Below are positions 8,447 through 18,008 of a stretch of 64,000 nucleotides of DNA, piece by piece; the stretch's first letter is position 1; each line of letters opens with the position of its first letter. The DNA is taken from NCBI RefSeq assembly GCF_035590735.1, contig NZ_CP141595.1:1769001-1833000 (forward strand). The letters are read 5' to 3'. Position numbers and translations under genes: made by a program. Under the pieces are notes generated by a model, which ran no database searches, was not told where the DNA came from, and was given only the letters and a program-made list of their open reading frames with translations. Source of the stretch: Rossellomorea aquimaris. Lineage in GTDB: Bacteria > Bacillota > Bacilli > Bacillales > Bacillaceae_B.

Positions 8447-8769
8447 AGCTTTAATCCTTTCAGGTGGGTATAAAGTATACTGTCAAAAATTCGACTATTG
8501 GACGGCGAGCTCATAGGCATAAAGAGTTCGCTTTTTTGTGGTTATTAATAAAGCCCTGTGATTATGATCGGTCTGATATTGCAGTGGACGCGGACGACGA
8601 GGTGAATAACTTGAAACAGCCTTTCATTTCCATTAAGCTATTTAGCTAAGAGAGAAGTAGTATATTGTGGATCTTGTTTAAAGGATGTTTATGAGTCGGA
8701 TTTAATGAAAACGACCATATTAGTAATAATAATTAGATTTTTGTAACGCAAATGGGAGGCAAATGATCA
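8447..8769. other. Intergenic stretch before yktC
   Basis: 323 bases without a convincing gene. A stem GCGAGCTC / GAGTTCGC (8505-8531, one G-U pair) followed by six Ts could end the upstream transcript. A 61-codon open frame from GTG 8464 runs through that hairpin, lacks a family resemblance and is not called. GGGAGG at 8754-8759 is the yktC ribosome-binding site. Confidence 0.5.
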
Positions 8770-9567
8770 ATGACAAATTGGACGGAATTAGATCAAAATG
8801 TTAGAACGTGGATACGGGAAGCCGGAGAAAGAATTCGTCAATCATTCAAGACAGAGTTGAATATAAAAACGAAGTCGAATAGAAATGATTTGGTTACCGA
8901 TATGGATGAAGCGACAGAGCATTTCTTTACTGAAAATATCCGTAATGCGTACCCGGATCATCAAATCCTCGGTGAAGAAGGATATGGCGATGACTTTAAG
9001 GAGTTATCAGGTATCACGTGGATAATCGACCCGATCGATGGAACGATGAATTTTGTTCATCAACAACGAAACTTTGCCATTTCTATCGGCATCTATGATG
9101 GAGAAGAAGGTAAATTAGGATACATATATGATGTCGTCCATGATGAGCTATATTTTGCAAATAAAGGACACGGAGCTTATATGAATGATGTGAAGTTGCC
9201 GGAGCTTGAGCCAGTTCCGGTTCAGGATGCCATTGTAGCTTTAAATGCACTTTGGGTGACTGAGAATAAACGAATTGACCGAACAATTCTTTCACCACTC
9301 GTGAAGGATGTAAGGGGAACACGTTCCTATGGATCAGCTGCCATTGAATTGGCTTATGTCGCTTCTGGTAGATTGGATGCTTACTTAACAATGCGCCTGG
9401 CTCCATGGGATTTCGCAGCCGGGAAAATTATGATTGAAGAGGTTGGGGGAATAGTAACTGACCTTAATGGGGATCCACTGAATCCGTTGAATAAAAGCTC
9501 ACTGTTTGTAGGAAAACCCGGTCTGCACCAAACCATCTTGACTGACTATCTTGAACGAAAGAAATAA
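8770..9567 (+). CDS. yktC: Inositol monophosphatase family protein YktC
   Basis: 265-residue Mg2+-dependent, Li+-sensitive sugar or inositol phosphatase. Metal-site motifs are in order: GEEG with the Glu at about residue 69, DPIDGTMNF at about 88-96 and WDFAAG at about 212. Members hydrolyse inositol 1-phosphate and some NADP or fructose bisphosphate. ATG 8770 follows GGGAGGCAAATGATCA. Monocistronic: a terminator follows directly. Confidence 0.93.
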   Translation: MTNWTELDQNVRTWIREAGERIRQSFKTELNIKTKSNRNDLVTDMDEATEHFFTENIRNAYPDHQILGEEGYGDDFKELSGITWIIDPIDGTMNFVHQQRNFAISIGIYDGEEGKLGYIYDVVHDELYFANKGHGAYMNDVKLPELEPVPVQDAIVALNALWVTENKRIDRTILSPLVKDVRGTRSYGSAAIELAYVASGRLDAYLTMRLAPWDFAAGKIMIEEVGGIVTDLNGDPLNPLNKSSLFVGKPGLHQTILTDYLERKK

Positions 9568-9569
9568 AG

Positions 9570-9608
9570 AAGGGAGACGGGCAATTTCATTGCTTCGTCT
9601 CCCCTTTT
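9570..9608 (+). terminator. Terminator after yktC
   Basis: GGGAGACG with CGTCTCCC encloses a second stem GCAAT/ATTGC, followed by a run of five Ts. Confidence 0.85.
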
Positions 9609-9611
9609 TAT

Positions 9612-9797
9612 CTACAATCGGCCTTCATCACGATATTTCTTCTTTGTTTTGAAACCGAATCCCATCACTATAAATAGAAAAATGAAGCAGACAATAGCAA
9701 GCAGGATGCTTTGTAAACTGATTGAAATTGCGATTCCCATAAGTGAAACAGCAGCTAATATAGAAAATAATACAAAAATCCATTTAATATTCCCCAA
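9612..9797 (-). CDS. ylaF: YlaF, DUF5325 small membrane protein
   Basis: 61 residues with two transmembrane helices and a basic tail FGFKTKKKYRDEG. Size, topology and place on the minus strand before typA match YlaF (DUF5325). TTG at 9797 is chosen because GGAGG stands 7 bases upstream; the ATG at 9827 would add ten residues before that site. Function unknown. Confidence 0.8.
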   Translation of the reverse strand: MGNIKWIFVLFSILAAVSLMGIAISISLQSILLAIVCFIFLFIVMGFGFKTKKKYRDEGRL

Positions 9798-10005
9798 GAA
9801 AAAACCTCCAAATAAAATGACAATCATATCCTCATTCGATTAAAACCATAATAGCTCTTCCAATTAAATTTTACCTATCAATTCGATAATGTGCAATGGG
9901 TAGAGTGGACAAAGAGATATATCGACGTGAATGAAGTTATTATGGAAACTTTTAGTGGGAAGAAAAGGGTTTATGAAATATTTATTAGGGCTTTTCTAGA
10001 TGCTG

Positions 10006-10014
10006 TGATATAAT
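10006..10014 (+). promoter_or_regulatory. Extended -10 promoter before typA
   Basis: TGATATAAT contains the TGn motif plus a perfect TATAAT at 10009-10014. No good -35 box exists at 17 bases, as expected for extended -10 promoters. The leader to typA would be about 60 bases. Confidence 0.45.
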
Positions 10015-10081
10015 GGTCTAGTTGAACTGAAATATATTATCTTTAATAGTATAAAGAAATCCAATATTCAGGAGTGGAAAT

Positions 10082-11920
10082 ATGAAATTAAGAAATGACC
10101 TTAGAAATATTGCTATTATTGCTCACGTTGACCACGGGAAAACGACTTTAGTAGACGAGCTTTTAAAGCAATCTGGAATCTTCCGCGAAAATGAAACAGT
10201 TTCTGAACGCGCAATGGATTCAAATGATTTGGAAAGAGAACGCGGTATTACGATCTTAGCGAAAAATACGGCGATTCAATATAAAGATTCTCGTATCAAC
10301 ATTCTTGATACACCAGGACATGCTGACTTTGGTGGAGAAGTTGAACGGATCATGAAAATGGTAGATGGTGTTTTACTAGTAGTAGATGCGTATGAAGGCT
10401 GTATGCCTCAGACTCGTTTCGTTCTTAAGAAAGCACTTGAGCAAAAACTTACACCAATCGTAGTTGTAAATAAAATTGACAAGCCTTCAGCTCGTCCGGA
10501 AGAAGTAATCGATGAAGTTCTGGAATTATTCATTGAACTGGATGCAAATGATGAACAGCTTGAATTCCCGGTTGTCTATGCTTCAGCTATCAACGGTACA
10601 GCAAGTACAGATCCGGATCCTGAAAAACAAGACGAAAACATGCAGTGTTTATATGATTCAATCATTGAGCATATTCCTGCACCAGTAGACAACTCTGAAG
10701 ATCCACTGCAATTCCAAGTTGCATTGCTCGATTACAATGATTACGTTGGTCGAATCGGAATCGGACGTGTATTCAGAGGGACAATGAAGGTTGGCCAGCA
10801 GGTAGCACTAATGAAGCTTGACGGCTCTGTTAAACAATTCCGTGTAACAAAGATCTTCGGTTTCTTTGGATTAAAACGTGAAGAAATCCAAGAAGCAAAA
10901 GCGGGTGATTTAATCGCTGTTTCCGGAATGGAAGATATTAATGTCGGTGAAACGGTTTGTCCTGTTGAACATCAAGATCAACTCCCTGTTCTTCGTATTG
11001 ACGAGCCTACACTTCAAATGACATTCCTAGTGAACAACAGTCCTTTTGCAGGTAGAGAAGGTAAATTTGTTACTTCAAGAAAAATTGAAGAACGTTTATT
11101 GGCTCAGCTTCAAACGGATGTAAGTTTACGCGTTGAACCAACAGATTCACCTGATGCATGGACGGTTTCAGGTCGTGGAGAGCTTCACCTTTCCATCCTC
11201 ATTGAAAACATGCGTCGTGAAGGCTATGAATTACAGGTATCTAAACCACAGGTCATCATTAAAGAAGTCGATGGCGTGAAGAGTGAGCCTGTAGAACGTG
11301 TTCAAATTGATATTCCTGAAGAATATATGGGTGGAGTCATTGAATCACTTGGTCAACGTAAAGGCGAAATGCTGGATATGGTAAATAACGGTAACGGACA
11401 GGTCCGTTTAATGTTTATGGTGCCTGCACGTGGATTAATCGGTTATTCAACCGAGTTTATGACTCTTACTCGTGGATATGGAATCATCAATCACACATTC
11501 GACAGCTATCAGCCCCTGCAAAAAGGACGCGTTGGCGGACGTCGTCAAGGTGTACTTGTTTCCATGGAAACAGGGAAAGCATCTCAATACGGAATCATGC
11601 AAGTGGAAGATCGCGGAATTATTTTCGTTGAATCCGGTACAGAAATATATGGTGGAATGATCGTTGGGGAACATACGAGAGAAAATGATATTACCGTTAA
11701 TATCACAAAGCTTAAACAAGCGACAAACGTCCGTTCAGCTAACAAGGATCAAACCGTAACCATAAAAAAGGCAAGAATCATGACTTTAGAAGAATCTCTT
11801 GAATATCTAAATGATGATGAGTATTGTGAGGTAACTCCTGAATCGATCCGTCTTCGTAAAAAAATTCTTGATAAGAATGAACGTGAAAGAGCAGAAAAGA
11901 AGAGCAAGGTGTCTCAATAA
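10082..11920 (+). CDS. typA: Translational GTPase TypA/BipA
   Basis: 612-residue ribosome-binding GTPase of the EF-G/LepA superfamily, involved in 50S maturation and growth under stress. G motifs: AHVDHGKTT (G1, about 15-23), RERGITI (G2), DTPGH (G3) and NKID (G4). The beta-barrel domain II, an EF-G-like domain V and the BipA-specific C-terminal region follow, ending in a charged tail. Start ATG with AGGAGTGG upstream. ylaH begins 22 bases after the stop, so the two are likely one transcript. Confidence 0.98.
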   Translation: MKLRNDLRNIAIIAHVDHGKTTLVDELLKQSGIFRENETVSERAMDSNDLERERGITILAKNTAIQYKDSRINILDTPGHADFGGEVERIMKMVDGVLLVVDAYEGCMPQTRFVLKKALEQKLTPIVVVNKIDKPSARPEEVIDEVLELFIELDANDEQLEFPVVYASAINGTASTDPDPEKQDENMQCLYDSIIEHIPAPVDNSEDPLQFQVALLDYNDYVGRIGIGRVFRGTMKVGQQVALMKLDGSVKQFRVTKIFGFFGLKREEIQEAKAGDLIAVSGMEDINVGETVCPVEHQDQLPVLRIDEPTLQMTFLVNNSPFAGREGKFVTSRKIEERLLAQLQTDVSLRVEPTDSPDAWTVSGRGELHLSILIENMRREGYELQVSKPQVIIKEVDGVKSEPVERVQIDIPEEYMGGVIESLGQRKGEMLDMVNNGNGQVRLMFMVPARGLIGYSTEFMTLTRGYGIINHTFDSYQPLQKGRVGGRRQGVLVSMETGKASQYGIMQVEDRGIIFVESGTEIYGGMIVGEHTRENDITVNITKLKQATNVRSANKDQTVTIKKARIMTLEESLEYLNDDEYCEVTPESIRLRKKILDKNERERAEKKSKVSQ

Positions 11921-11942
11921 ACTAAGTGAGGGGGAGTAGGAA

Positions 11943-12251
11943 ATGGATGTAACTGAGCGTTTGTCCTTTTTCGCATCCCTTTACCGTGTTGACCAGAACG
12001 CGGAAATGGGTATGTGGTTGCTTTATATAACCATAGTAGGGCTCTCAATCTTAGTATATAAGCTCGGTTTTGCGAAGAAGCTGCCTGTAATGAAATCAAT
12101 ATTGATTTATTCTTTTCTTATTCTGGGATGTACCGTATTAACGTTTCTCGGTATCTTTTTACCAGTAGCTGAAGGGCTGGTCGTTGCAGCTCTTATCTTA
12201 GTGATATATAAGATTCGTCTAACGAACGAAAAGAAAAAAGGCACGTTCTAA
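11943..12251 (+). CDS. ylaH: YlaH membrane protein
   Basis: 102 residues with three hydrophobic helices (about 22-39, 52-71 and 74-90), soluble N-terminal [16 protein letters not shown] and a lysine-rich C-terminus. The beginning and position directly after typA (ylaG) match YlaH. GAGGGGGAG lies 6 bases before the ATG. Function unknown. Confidence 0.88.
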   Translation: MDVTERLSFFASLYRVDQNAEMGMWLLYITIVGLSILVYKLGFAKKLPVMKSILIYSFLILGCTVLTFLGIFLPVAEGLVVAALILVIYKIRLTNEKKKGTF

Positions 12252-12255
12252 GCTG

Positions 12256-12298
12256 AAAAAAGCTGTAGTCTCTATTAAATGAGACTACAGCTTTTTTT
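12256..12298. terminator. Bidirectional terminator after ylaH
   Basis: The 14-bp stem AAAGCTGTAGTCTC with its complement has a run of Ts on the right and a run of As on the left. It serves ylaH and the convergent membrane-protein gene. Confidence 0.9.
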
Positions 12299-12308
12299 GT
12301 TATGTGGA

Positions 12309-12752
12309 TTAGGCTCTTGCAGAAGATAGATTATATAGTGGGGGTAAGGACAGAGCGTAGAGAAGATGTCCAGCTGTCCACAAGATAATTCCCTGACCAT
12401 CCATTAAACCGGGTACATCCTTTATTGCCAGGTACGAAAGAGGGAAATACAGAAACACAGTCGGACCTGTTAACACAAGGGAGAGAAGCCATGAGCCACT
12501 ACTGGAAACTTTCAGCCTTTCCACTATGTACACGAACACTACCCCGATCACACATGAAATAACCAAGTGGAACAAAAACTCCATCCATTCAGGCAAGTCT
12601 TTATCACCGAACACAGGGATGAAATCCACATTCAATAACAGGACATATACTTTGATGCCTGTTAATAATTGCATCCATTTTAGAAATAATCCTAATAGGG
12701 TACCGGAAACAAGACCCATGATAGTTCCTGAACCGATTTGTTTAAAAGTCAT
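12309..12752 (-). CDS. Four-helix membrane protein, unknown
   Basis: 147 residues with membrane segments at about 8-25, 60-78, 88-105 and 119-135. The N-terminus is glycine-rich (GSGTIMGLVSGTLLG). I do not recognise the family. Its start overlaps the end of ylaI by 11 bases, so it is translationally linked to that gene, and the two form a minus-strand pair. No counterpart at this position in B. subtilis as far as I can recall. Confidence 0.7.
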   Translation of the reverse strand: MTFKQIGSGTIMGLVSGTLLGLFLKWMQLLTGIKVYVLLLNVDFIPVFGDKDLPEWMEFLFHLVISCVIGVVFVYIVERLKVSSSGSWLLSLVLTGPTVFLYFPLSYLAIKDVPGLMDGQGIILWTAGHLLYALSLPPLYNLSSARA

Positions 12753-12942
12753 CTTCTACTTGAGGAGAACGGTAAAATCTGAAGTTCCCACTCGACACAC
12801 GTTCTTCCGTCTTTTCTTTAATACGATCATGACACTTTTCACACATATAGGTATGAATGGGCCGGTTACGCAATTTCTTCGCTTGTAAGGAATAATCATC
12901 AATATTTTCTATCACTTCACATAGAGCACATTTTACTCTCAT
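12742..12942 (-). CDS. ylaI: YlaI, DUF2197 zinc-ribbon-like protein
   Basis: 66 residues with CALC near the N-terminus and CEKC at about 34-37, a pattern that suggests one zinc-binding site. The block AKKLRNRPIHTYMC is diagnostic for YlaI. Cytoplasmic, function unknown. GAGGTGTAAAGT lies before the ATG. First gene of the pair that ends at 12309. Confidence 0.9.
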   Translation of the reverse strand: MRVKCALCEVIENIDDYSLQAKKLRNRPIHTYMCEKCHDRIKEKTEERVSSGNFRFYRSPQVEDDF

Positions 12943-13130
12943 ACTTTACACCTCAATTTGTTCTAATCATAAGTCTAGTCTTTTTAGTATATCATGTAGT
13001 ATAGTCAAACGCTTTATTTAACTTTCCTGTATGCTTTTAACAATAGAATTTGGTATAGTATAATCAAGGTGAATTACGAATGAAATGAAATACTAACAGA
13101 GAAAAATGAGTCTGCATAAGGGGGGATTGT

Positions 13131-13586
13131 ATGGCTAACCAAGTGGAACCGAGCTTGATTCCTGCACTTTTTGAAGAACTTCAAACAGAAAAATTTGTTA
13201 CACTTGCGACAGTCGATCACCAAACGCATGGACCCAATGTAAGTGCGATCTCTTGGATTTATGCAAAGGATGAACACACATTGTTATTTGCTGTTGATCA
13301 ACGCTCAAGGATTGTAGAAAATATAAAGAACAATCCACTTGTTGTTGTGAATCTAATAGCAAATGAATCAACCTATTCCATAAGCGGATCAGCAGGTGTC
13401 CAAGAGGAAAAACTGGTAGGGGTGCCTTTAAAGCTGACGCTTGTTAAACTTGCTATCACTGAAGTAAGAGATGTCATGTTCTATGGATCGAAAATATCGA
13501 CAGAACCTGCCTATGTGAAAACATATGATAAGACTGCCGCAGACCGGTTGGACCGTCAAGTAATTGAAGCCATGAAAAAAGCTTAG
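13131..13586 (+). CDS. Pyridoxamine 5'-phosphate oxidase-like flavin-binding protein
   Basis: 151 residues with the split-barrel FMN-binding fold: EKFVTLATVD at strand 1, GPNVSAISWIY, FAVDQRSRIVENIKNNP and VVVNLI. Members of this family reduce or bind flavins, F420 or haem; true PdxH motifs are not evident, so I call only the fold. ATG 13131 has GGGGGGATTGT upstream. The terminator hairpin begins inside the last six codons. Confidence 0.82.
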   Translation: MANQVEPSLIPALFEELQTEKFVTLATVDHQTHGPNVSAISWIYAKDEHTLLFAVDQRSRIVENIKNNPLVVVNLIANESTYSISGSAGVQEEKLVGVPLKLTLVKLAITEVRDVMFYGSKISTEPAYVKTYDKTAADRLDRQVIEAMKKA

Positions 13587-13612
13587 TACTCTAAGCTTTT
13601 TCATGGCTTTTT
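13569..13612 (+). terminator. Terminator overlapping the end of the preceding CDS
   Basis: GCCATGAAAAA(A)GCTTAG pairs with CTAAGCTTTTTCATGGC around a TACT loop. The left arm contains the last codons and the stop. Confidence 0.75.
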
Positions 13613-13638
13613 CTCATTTTTTCAAGTGATCTAAAGGA

Positions 13639-14241
13639 TTATTCAATCTTATCGTAAGTCTGATTTTCTTGTTCTTCCCTAAGTTGTTTCTCTTTCGTGT
13701 TGTTCATTTTCTTTTTTGGTTCATTCGGAGCATTTTCCGGATCGGCTTGCTTTAACGATCGAGGGATTTCGGGCATAAGTCTGCCGGATATGTCAGCCAA
13801 TTCATTCATAATTCCCTGGACCGGCTCGCCCCGTTGAATGTCTTTGCTGATTTCATTCAAACGTGCATAAAGATCCGGGTCAGCGATGACAATGGCTTCT
13901 GCACCATATGGGTCTTTTTGAAGAGCTTCTGCAACAGAATATTTAATTGAACCGACTTGAGAACGCTCAATGTCGGAATCGATATCTATTCCAACAAATG
14001 CATATTTTCCAAAGACTACAGCTGTTGCGTCTTTTACGTCTGGTACACTCGTCGTCAGGTCAACTAAATGCCTTGAAATTTGCTGTCCTGATTTTCGTTC
14101 AACATGTTGGATATTGCTATCCTGAACAGTGATCGGTTTATTGTTGTTACTGTTTGAATCATTATCATACCCGACCTCATCCTTATTGGCGCATGCACCA
14201 AGAATGATGGTTACCACAAGTAGAGAGATGAGTTTAAACAT
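13639..14241 (-). CDS. ylaJ: YhcN/YlaJ family sporulation lipoprotein
   Basis: 200 residues with signal peptide and lipobox LGAC (Cys at about 16), an Asn/Asp-rich linker, then the YhcN/YlaJ domain: VDLTTSVPDVKDATAVVFGKY-type core (cut here to its first part), VGIDIDSDIERSQVGSIK and a Lys/Glu-rich C-terminus. Family members are made in the mother cell and associate with the spore or germination apparatus. ATG 14241 has CCTCCC (GGGAGG on its strand) 8 bases upstream; the frame extends further upstream without a site. Divergent from ylaK. Confidence 0.88.
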   Translation of the reverse strand: MFKLISLLVVTIILGACANKDEVGYDNDSNSNNNKPITVQDSNIQHVERKSGQQISRHLVDLTTSVPDVKDATAVVFGKYAFVGIDIDSDIERSQVGSIKYSVAEALQKDPYGAEAIVIADPDLYARLNEISKDIQRGEPVQGIMNELADISGRLMPEIPRSLKQADPENAPNEPKKKMNNTKEKQLREEQENQTYDKIE

Positions 14242-14419
14242 GTGAATACCTCCCGATTTAGAATCAATATCTTTTCTTATTGTGTAATTTTCTTCTATCT
14301 TTATACGTTTATTCATATATTTTAAGAAACGGGCCGTCCTATTTGAGTAGCTGGGAATAACCGGATCAACATTGGCTACATACAATAGTAATAAGAAATC
14401 AGGAGCAGGAGGCATCGAT

Positions 14420-15748
14420 TTGAATAAAATTTATGTATTAGATACCAATGTCTTATTACAAGATCCACAAGCCATCTTTTCGTTTCAAGATAATGAGGTG
14501 GTTATACCTGCAGTCGTTTTAGAAGAAGTGGACTCCAAAAAGCGTTATATGGATGAAATCGGAAGAAACGCAAGACATGTATCGAAGCTGATAGATAATT
14601 TACGGCAACAAGGAAAACTTCATGAAAAAATCCCCCTATATACGGGAGGATCACTAAGAATTGAACTAAATCACCGCTCATTTCAGCAACTTCAGGAAAT
14701 TTTTTTAGAGAAAACAAACGATAACAGGATTATTGCCGTGGCAAAAAACTTATCACTCGAAGAAGAAGCGAAAAAGGATGGGAAATCGGTCATTCTAGTT
14801 AGTAAAGACACCCTCGTACGGGTTAAGGCTGATGCGCTGGGATTACAGGCAGAGGATTTCCTGAGTGACCGCGTCATCGAGGTGAACGATATTTACACAG
14901 GTTTTATTGAACTATACACCGAGAGAGAGTTACTCGACAAATTTTATGATAAAGGGGAACTGACCCTTACTGATATAACGAAACAACGATTTTATTCTCA
15001 TCAATTCCTCATTATGAAGGATGCTCTTGGAAGCTCTGCTTCCGCACTTGGAATGGTTGATGCATCCGGACTGAAAGTGAAAAAGCTGGTCTATGATCAA
15101 GAGCATATGTGGGGAATCAAGGCCCGCAATGTTCAGCAAACAATGGCAACTGAACTGTTACTAAGAGATGATATTTCGCTGGTCACCATGATTGGAAAAG
15201 CCGGGACTGGAAAAACCCTGCTTGCACTTGCCGCAGGTCTTCTTCAGACAGAGGACTTCAATAAATTCAATAAATTGCTCGTGGCTCGTCCAATTGTCCC
15301 GGTAGGTAAGGATATTGGGTATCTTCCAGGGGAAAAACAAGAAAAGCTCAGACCTTGGATGCAGCCTATTTTCGATAACCTCGAATACTTATTCAACACG
15401 AAGAAGCCTGGTGAGCTGGATGATATCCTCGCGGGTATGGGTTCAATTGAAGTGGAAGCCTTAACTTATATAAGGGGTAGAAGCATTCCAGATCAATATA
15501 TCATCATTGATGAAGCCCAGAACTTAACGAAACATGAAGTGAAAACGATCTTAACCAGGGTGGGAGAACGAAGTAAAATCGTTTTGATGGGAGATCCAGC
15601 TCAGATTGATCATCCATACCTGGATGAATACAATAATGGCTTAACGTATGTGGTAGAAAAATTTAAAGATCAAAAACTCGCCGGACATGTTAAACTCATG
15701 AAAGGTGAAAGATCGGGTCTTGCTCAACTTGCTGCTGATCTTCTTTAA
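14420..15748 (+). CDS. ylaK: PhoH-like ATPase with N-terminal PIN domain (YlaK)
   Basis: 442 residues. The N-terminal PIN domain shows YVLDTNVLLQDP with the first catalytic Asp, plus NDNRIIAVAKNL. The C-terminal PhoH ATPase has GKAGTGKT (Walker A, about 263-270), YIIIDEAQN (Walker B) and GDPAQIDHP. PhoH2-type PIN-PhoH proteins are RNases and RNA helicases in characterised cases. TTG 14420 follows GGAGG by 7 bases and gives the family length; the in-frame ATG at 14372 would place this site inside the protein. Confidence 0.93.
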   Translation: MNKIYVLDTNVLLQDPQAIFSFQDNEVVIPAVVLEEVDSKKRYMDEIGRNARHVSKLIDNLRQQGKLHEKIPLYTGGSLRIELNHRSFQQLQEIFLEKTNDNRIIAVAKNLSLEEEAKKDGKSVILVSKDTLVRVKADALGLQAEDFLSDRVIEVNDIYTGFIELYTERELLDKFYDKGELTLTDITKQRFYSHQFLIMKDALGSSASALGMVDASGLKVKKLVYDQEHMWGIKARNVQQTMATELLLRDDISLVTMIGKAGTGKTLLALAAGLLQTEDFNKFNKLLVARPIVPVGKDIGYLPGEKQEKLRPWMQPIFDNLEYLFNTKKPGELDDILAGMGSIEVEALTYIRGRSIPDQYIIIDEAQNLTKHEVKTILTRVGERSKIVLMGDPAQIDHPYLDEYNNGLTYVVEKFKDQKLAGHVKLMKGERSGLAQLAADLL

Positions 15749-15776
15749 TACTGCCGAAACACAATATTAACGTATG

Positions 15777-15813
15777 AAAAAACCGGTTCAGAGGTTCCTG
15801 AACCGGTTTTTTT
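15777..15813. terminator. Bidirectional terminator after ylaK
   Basis: The 11-bp stem AACCGGTTCAG / CTGAACCGGTT is flanked by A and T runs, between convergent genes. Confidence 0.88.
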
Positions 15814-15837
15814 CGACACTTCGCTTTCTTGATGTAC

Positions 15838-16335
15838 TTATTCTACTCGAAAGGCTCTTACATCGGTAATGGGGGTTTCTCTATTTGAGCCGTCTTTGTA
15901 GTAGATATGAACGGGGCCATTTTCCTTTAGTGGCTTTCCGTCTTTTGAGAAACCGATGAGTAATTGATCGGATTGTGCAAGATCCATGCGATGTTCATCC
16001 GTTTCTGTTTCAATCACAAGAGATGCTGCATTCTCAAGAGGTTCCGCATTTGTAAGAAAAGGTGCAAACGGAATAGCGAATGAACCGTTTAAAATTTTTT
16101 CCTTTTCATACTTTTTCTCTGTCTTAAGTGTGGGGGGATAGGTTGCACCTTCCTGAATTTCCCGTGACCAATGCTTGGATACGGCTTTTGTATATTCTTC
16201 CAATTCGTCAATCGTCTCATTTTTTTCATCAAAATATGTAGTTAAATCCACTTTTCGATCATCAAATATCCAAACCCCGGAATCCAGAGTTATTGTGAAT
16301 TTCACCTTACCTTTTATTGGTACTATGCTTTCCAA
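15838..16335 (-). CDS. ylaL: YlaL-like protein, unknown function
   Basis: 165 residues, soluble, beginning MESIVPIKGKVKFTITLD and containing WIFDDRKVDL, AVSKHWSREI, PPTLKTEKKYEK and GPVHIYYKDGSNRETPI. No signal peptide or membrane segment. The symbol is given from position only: B. subtilis has ylaL between ylaK and glsA. GGAGGAG precedes the ATG. Function unknown. Confidence 0.7.
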   Translation of the reverse strand: MESIVPIKGKVKFTITLDSGVWIFDDRKVDLTTYFDEKNETIDELEEYTKAVSKHWSREIQEGATYPPTLKTEKKYEKEKILNGSFAIPFAPFLTNAEPLENAASLVIETETDEHRMDLAQSDQLLIGFSKDGKPLKENGPVHIYYKDGSNRETPITDVRAFRVE

Positions 16336-16474
16336 TTGAGACTCCTCCTCTCGCTGATAGTTTCAGTATATCTGTTAATTAAAGGTTTGTCACACAAAGC
16401 TGAAAGCATTTTCAACGTTTTCAATCGGTGAAAGTAGGGAAACTAAAGGTAGGACTAAAGGAGCTGATACTATA

Positions 16475-17398
16475 GTGATTAGAACTCAGGAGCTATTGGA
16501 AGAATTAGTGGAGAAAGCAAGACCTTTTTCAGTTGAAGGAAAAGTTGCAGATTATATACCTGCACTAAAGGATCAAAACCCAAGTGACTTGGCGATAAGT
16601 ATATATACTTTGGAGAATCATTCTTGTTATGCAGGAGATCATTTAAAGAAGTTCACGCTGCAAAGTATATCGAAAGTCATCACCCTTGCTCTTGTCTTAA
16701 TGGACTATGGGGAGGAACATGTCTTCTCTAAGGTTGGCATGGAGCCTACTGGTGACCCTTTTAACTCCATAGCGAAACTCGAAACACATAAGCCCTCCAA
16801 ACCCCTAAATCCGATGATCAACGCAGGTGCACTTGCAGTCACCAATATGATTAAAGGAAACACAGGAATGGAAAAGTGGGGACGGTTAATAGAGTTCATA
16901 AATCATATGACCGGGGACACGGTATCATATAATGAGGATGTGGCCTATTCAGAACTTCAAACTGCCAATTTAAACAGGTCGCTTTGTTATTATATGAAGC
17001 AGCACGGTGTGATTACCGGAAATGTCGAAGATTTACTTGTTCTCTATACAAAACAATGTGCGGTGGAAATGAGCTGTGTCGACCTTGCTAAGATGGGTGC
17101 AGTTTTTGCCAATGATGGCGTTGACCCTGAAAGCGGGCGCGAAATTATTACGAGAGATGTTGCGAGAATTTGTAAAACGTTCATGGTTACGTGCGGGATG
17201 TATAATACTTCCGGTGAATTTGCCATTAAAGTGGGTATTCCGGCGAAAAGTGGAGTGTCAGGTGGAATCATGGGTGCTGTTCCCGGGAAGTGTGGAATCG
17301 GTATCTTTGGTCCTGCACTGGATAATGTCGGGAATAGCAGTGCAGGGCTAAAGCTCCTTGAAATGCTCAGTGATGAATATTCCTGGAGTATATTTTAA
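16475..17398 (+). CDS. glsA: Glutaminase A
   Basis: 307-residue serine-dependent glutaminase that hydrolyses glutamine to glutamate and ammonia in the cytoplasm. Motifs of the beta-lactamase-like fold: LQSISKV (Ser and Lys of the SxxK pair, about residues 65-68), [10 protein letters not shown], and KSGVSGGI near the C-terminus. Length is typical. GTG 16475 has AAAGGAGC upstream. B. subtilis carries this gene as ylaM/glsA2 at the same place. A small antisense frame overlaps its stop by a few bases. Confidence 0.95.
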   Translation: MIRTQELLEELVEKARPFSVEGKVADYIPALKDQNPSDLAISIYTLENHSCYAGDHLKKFTLQSISKVITLALVLMDYGEEHVFSKVGMEPTGDPFNSIAKLETHKPSKPLNPMINAGALAVTNMIKGNTGMEKWGRLIEFINHMTGDTVSYNEDVAYSELQTANLNRSLCYYMKQHGVITGNVEDLLVLYTKQCAVEMSCVDLAKMGAVFANDGVDPESGREIITRDVARICKTFMVTCGMYNTSGEFAIKVGIPAKSGVSGGIMGAVPGKCGIGIFGPALDNVGNSSAGLKLLEMLSDEYSWSIF

Positions 17399-17475
17399 CG
17401 AAGGTCACGCCATGTCACATAAGGGTACGTTTTTTTAGGCAGTTTTAGGATAAGCAATTGTAAATGAATTTTCAT
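17395..17475 (-). CDS. Possible 26-residue peptide antisense to the glsA-ylaN gap
   Basis: A complete frame, ATG to TAA, on the minus strand. It encodes a short basic peptide with a hydrophobic middle (QLLILKLP) and an aromatic C-terminal part ([10 protein letters not shown]). Bases GGAGGG stand 6 before the ATG, a near-ideal ribosome-binding site, and no other gene uses it. The stop overlaps the glsA stop codon. I do not recognise the peptide. The site is the main support; conservation is untested. Confidence 0.4.
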   Translation of the reverse strand: MKIHLQLLILKLPKKTYPYVTWRDLR

Positions 17476-17612
17476 GAGGATCCCTCCGAAATAATAATTC
17501 GAATTTCTGTCATAGAATCCCGGGGAATACACTTATTTTTCTTGCAATTTCTCTGATTTAACGATAAAATTTTAAGACAGGAAAGCTATTTGTTCGGAAT
17601 GGGGGGATCACT

Positions 17613-17894
17613 GTGGCGTCAGAAATGACAATTAATCATCGAGAAAAAGCCTATGAACTGCTAAAGGCCGACGCAGAAAAGATTTTACAACTTATTAAAG
17701 TACAAATGGATAATTTAACGATGCCCCAATGTCCTCTTTATGAGGAAGTATTGGATACCCAAATGTTCGGATTATCTCGTGAAATAGAATTTGCAGTCCG
17801 TTTAGGATTAGTAGATGATCAAGATGGAAAAGAGCTGATTGATTCTTTAGAAAGACAACTTTCTGCCCTTCATGAAGCATCTACAAAAAAGTAA
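17613..17894 (+). CDS. ylaN: YlaN, small iron-homeostasis protein
   Basis: 93 residues, all helical, cytoplasmic, with [20 protein letters not shown] and [24 protein letters not shown] core. Length and sequence match YlaN (DUF1507), which in recent work binds Fur and iron and relieves Fur repression. GTG 17613 follows GGGGGGATCACT. Monocistronic, with a terminator before ftsW. Confidence 0.93.
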   Translation: MASEMTINHREKAYELLKADAEKILQLIKVQMDNLTMPQCPLYEEVLDTQMFGLSREIEFAVRLGLVDDQDGKELIDSLERQLSALHEASTKK

Positions 17895-17906
17895 AATAGT
17901 CATGAC

Positions 17907-17947
17907 AACTCAAACAATACATAGATCTGTTGTTTGAGTTTTTTTGT
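17907..17947 (+). terminator. Terminator after ylaN
   Basis: AACTCAAACAA pairs with TTGTTTGAGTT, followed by seven Ts. Confidence 0.88.
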
Positions 17948-18008
17948 TAAAGATTCTGACTGGTTGGGATTAATTTAAATGATACAAGAGAAAAAGGATT
18001 GAAATGTC

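Noticed and set aside
8464..8649. 61-codon frame before yktC
   Set aside because: It passes through a terminator-like hairpin, its GTG overlaps the only G-rich bases upstream, and the product resembles nothing I know.
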